A stretch of 49,408 nt of DNA from Brevundimonas sp. UBA5866. GTDB lineage: Bacteria > Pseudomonadota > Alphaproteobacteria > Caulobacterales > Caulobacteraceae. Below are positions 49,306 through 49,408 of this stretch, piece after piece (position 1 is the stretch's first letter; each line of letters starts with the position of its first letter). The DNA is taken from positions 1 to 49,408 of the forward strand of contig NZ_DJFS01000067.1 of assembly GCF_002432125.1 (NCBI RefSeq), written 5' to 3'. The translations under genes were made by a program, and so were the position numbers. The notes under the pieces were generated by a model. That model did not search any database and was not told the DNA's origin. It worked only from the letters and a program-made list of their open reading frames with translations.

Positions 49306-49408
49306 TTAGAAGTTGATGTCGATGGTCGCGCGACGGTTCAGCGGCTCGCGAACGCCATCGGCGGTCGGCTTGGCCAGGGCGGTTTCACCCTTACCGTCCA
49401 GCGAGATC
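49306..49408 (-). CDS. OmpA-family outer-membrane protein, C-terminal fragment
   Basis: Only the last 33 codons lie in the window. The peptide ends ADGVREPLNRRATIDINF, the C-terminal pattern of the OmpA/MotB peptidoglycan-binding domain (NRRA/VxI) with a terminal Phe. The rest of the gene lies to the right. Ends in TAA at 49306-49308. Confidence 0.8.
   Translation of the reverse strand, partial: ISLDGKGETALAKPTADGVREPLNRRATIDINF

Noticed and set aside
1..49408. CRISPR arrays, insertion sequences, prophage, tRNA or rRNA genes
   Set aside because: I saw no spaced direct repeats, transposase or integrase, terminal repeats or cloverleaf sequences; a tRNA scan would be needed to be certain.

Overview
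The window is a continuous, gene-dense piece of an alphaproteobacterial chromosome with high GC content. It carries about 45 genes, nearly all complete. No rRNA, tRNA, insertion sequence, phage or CRISPR was seen, and no gap between genes exceeds 300 bases. PhaR next to a biosynthetic thiolase, a large TonB-dependent receptor, the alanine-racemase-fold ornithine decarboxylase with a deoxyhypusine-synthase-like partner, and a short PutA without its DNA-binding domain all fit Caulobacterales (Caulobacter, Brevundimonas or Asticcacaulis). This placement is an inference.

Layout. 1-5.2 kb: a subtilisin-like exported protease (5' end off the window), a pyruvyl-transferase-like protein and acetyl-CoA acetyltransferase. 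5.3-7.1 kb: a hemolysin III/PAQR membrane protein, the PHA repressor PhaR and a small conserved protein. 7.2-29.3 kb: a surface-polysaccharide (capsule) locus in three operons. The first (8.2-15.6 kb, plus) holds an ArnT-like transferase, an HMG-CoA-lyase-like enzyme, a GT4 and the KpsM-KpsE-KpsT exporter. The second (15.6-21.1 kb, minus) holds glycosyltransferases and accessory proteins. The third (21.2-29.3 kb, plus) holds a methyltransferase, WcbI, heptose kinase and guanylyltransferase (GDP-heptose supply), an AGE-family epimerase, two more glycosyltransferases and an accessory beta-rich protein. A KpsS-type Kdo transferase lies apart at 47.8-49.1 kb.

29.4-33.8 kb: bifunctional PutA and a lone lipid-type glycosyltransferase. 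33.8-37.6 kb: a phosphorus uptake operon, phnC-phnD-phnE, followed by a PstS-type binding lipoprotein. 37.8-40.4 kb: polyamine synthesis, with ornithine decarboxylase behind a structured leader and a deoxyhypusine-synthase-like (probably homospermidine) enzyme. 40.5-43.1 kb: a small acidic protein, a lipoprotein, an acid-phosphatase-like lipoprotein with an altered signature, and a beta-helix protein. 43.2-45.0 kb: aguA-aguB, which turns agmatine into putrescine. 45.2-47.7 kb: a TonB-dependent receptor preceded by an exact two-repeat Pho box. The right edge holds the C-terminus of an OmpA-family protein.

Themes. (1) Capsule assembly: nucleotide-heptose supply, many GT-B transferases, and ABC export of the KpsMET type. 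(2) Phosphorus scavenging: PhnCDE, PstS, the Pho-box receptor and a possible phosphatase. (3) Polyamines: two routes to putrescine converge on a putative homospermidine-forming enzyme. The most interesting unexplained signals are the ornithine decarboxylase leader (an arginine-rich 11-codon ORF whose start lies in the strand that can pair with the decarboxylase Shine-Dalgarno), mutually exclusive hairpins before the next gene, the Pho box, and a set of unrecognised beta-sandwich accessory proteins in the capsule operons.
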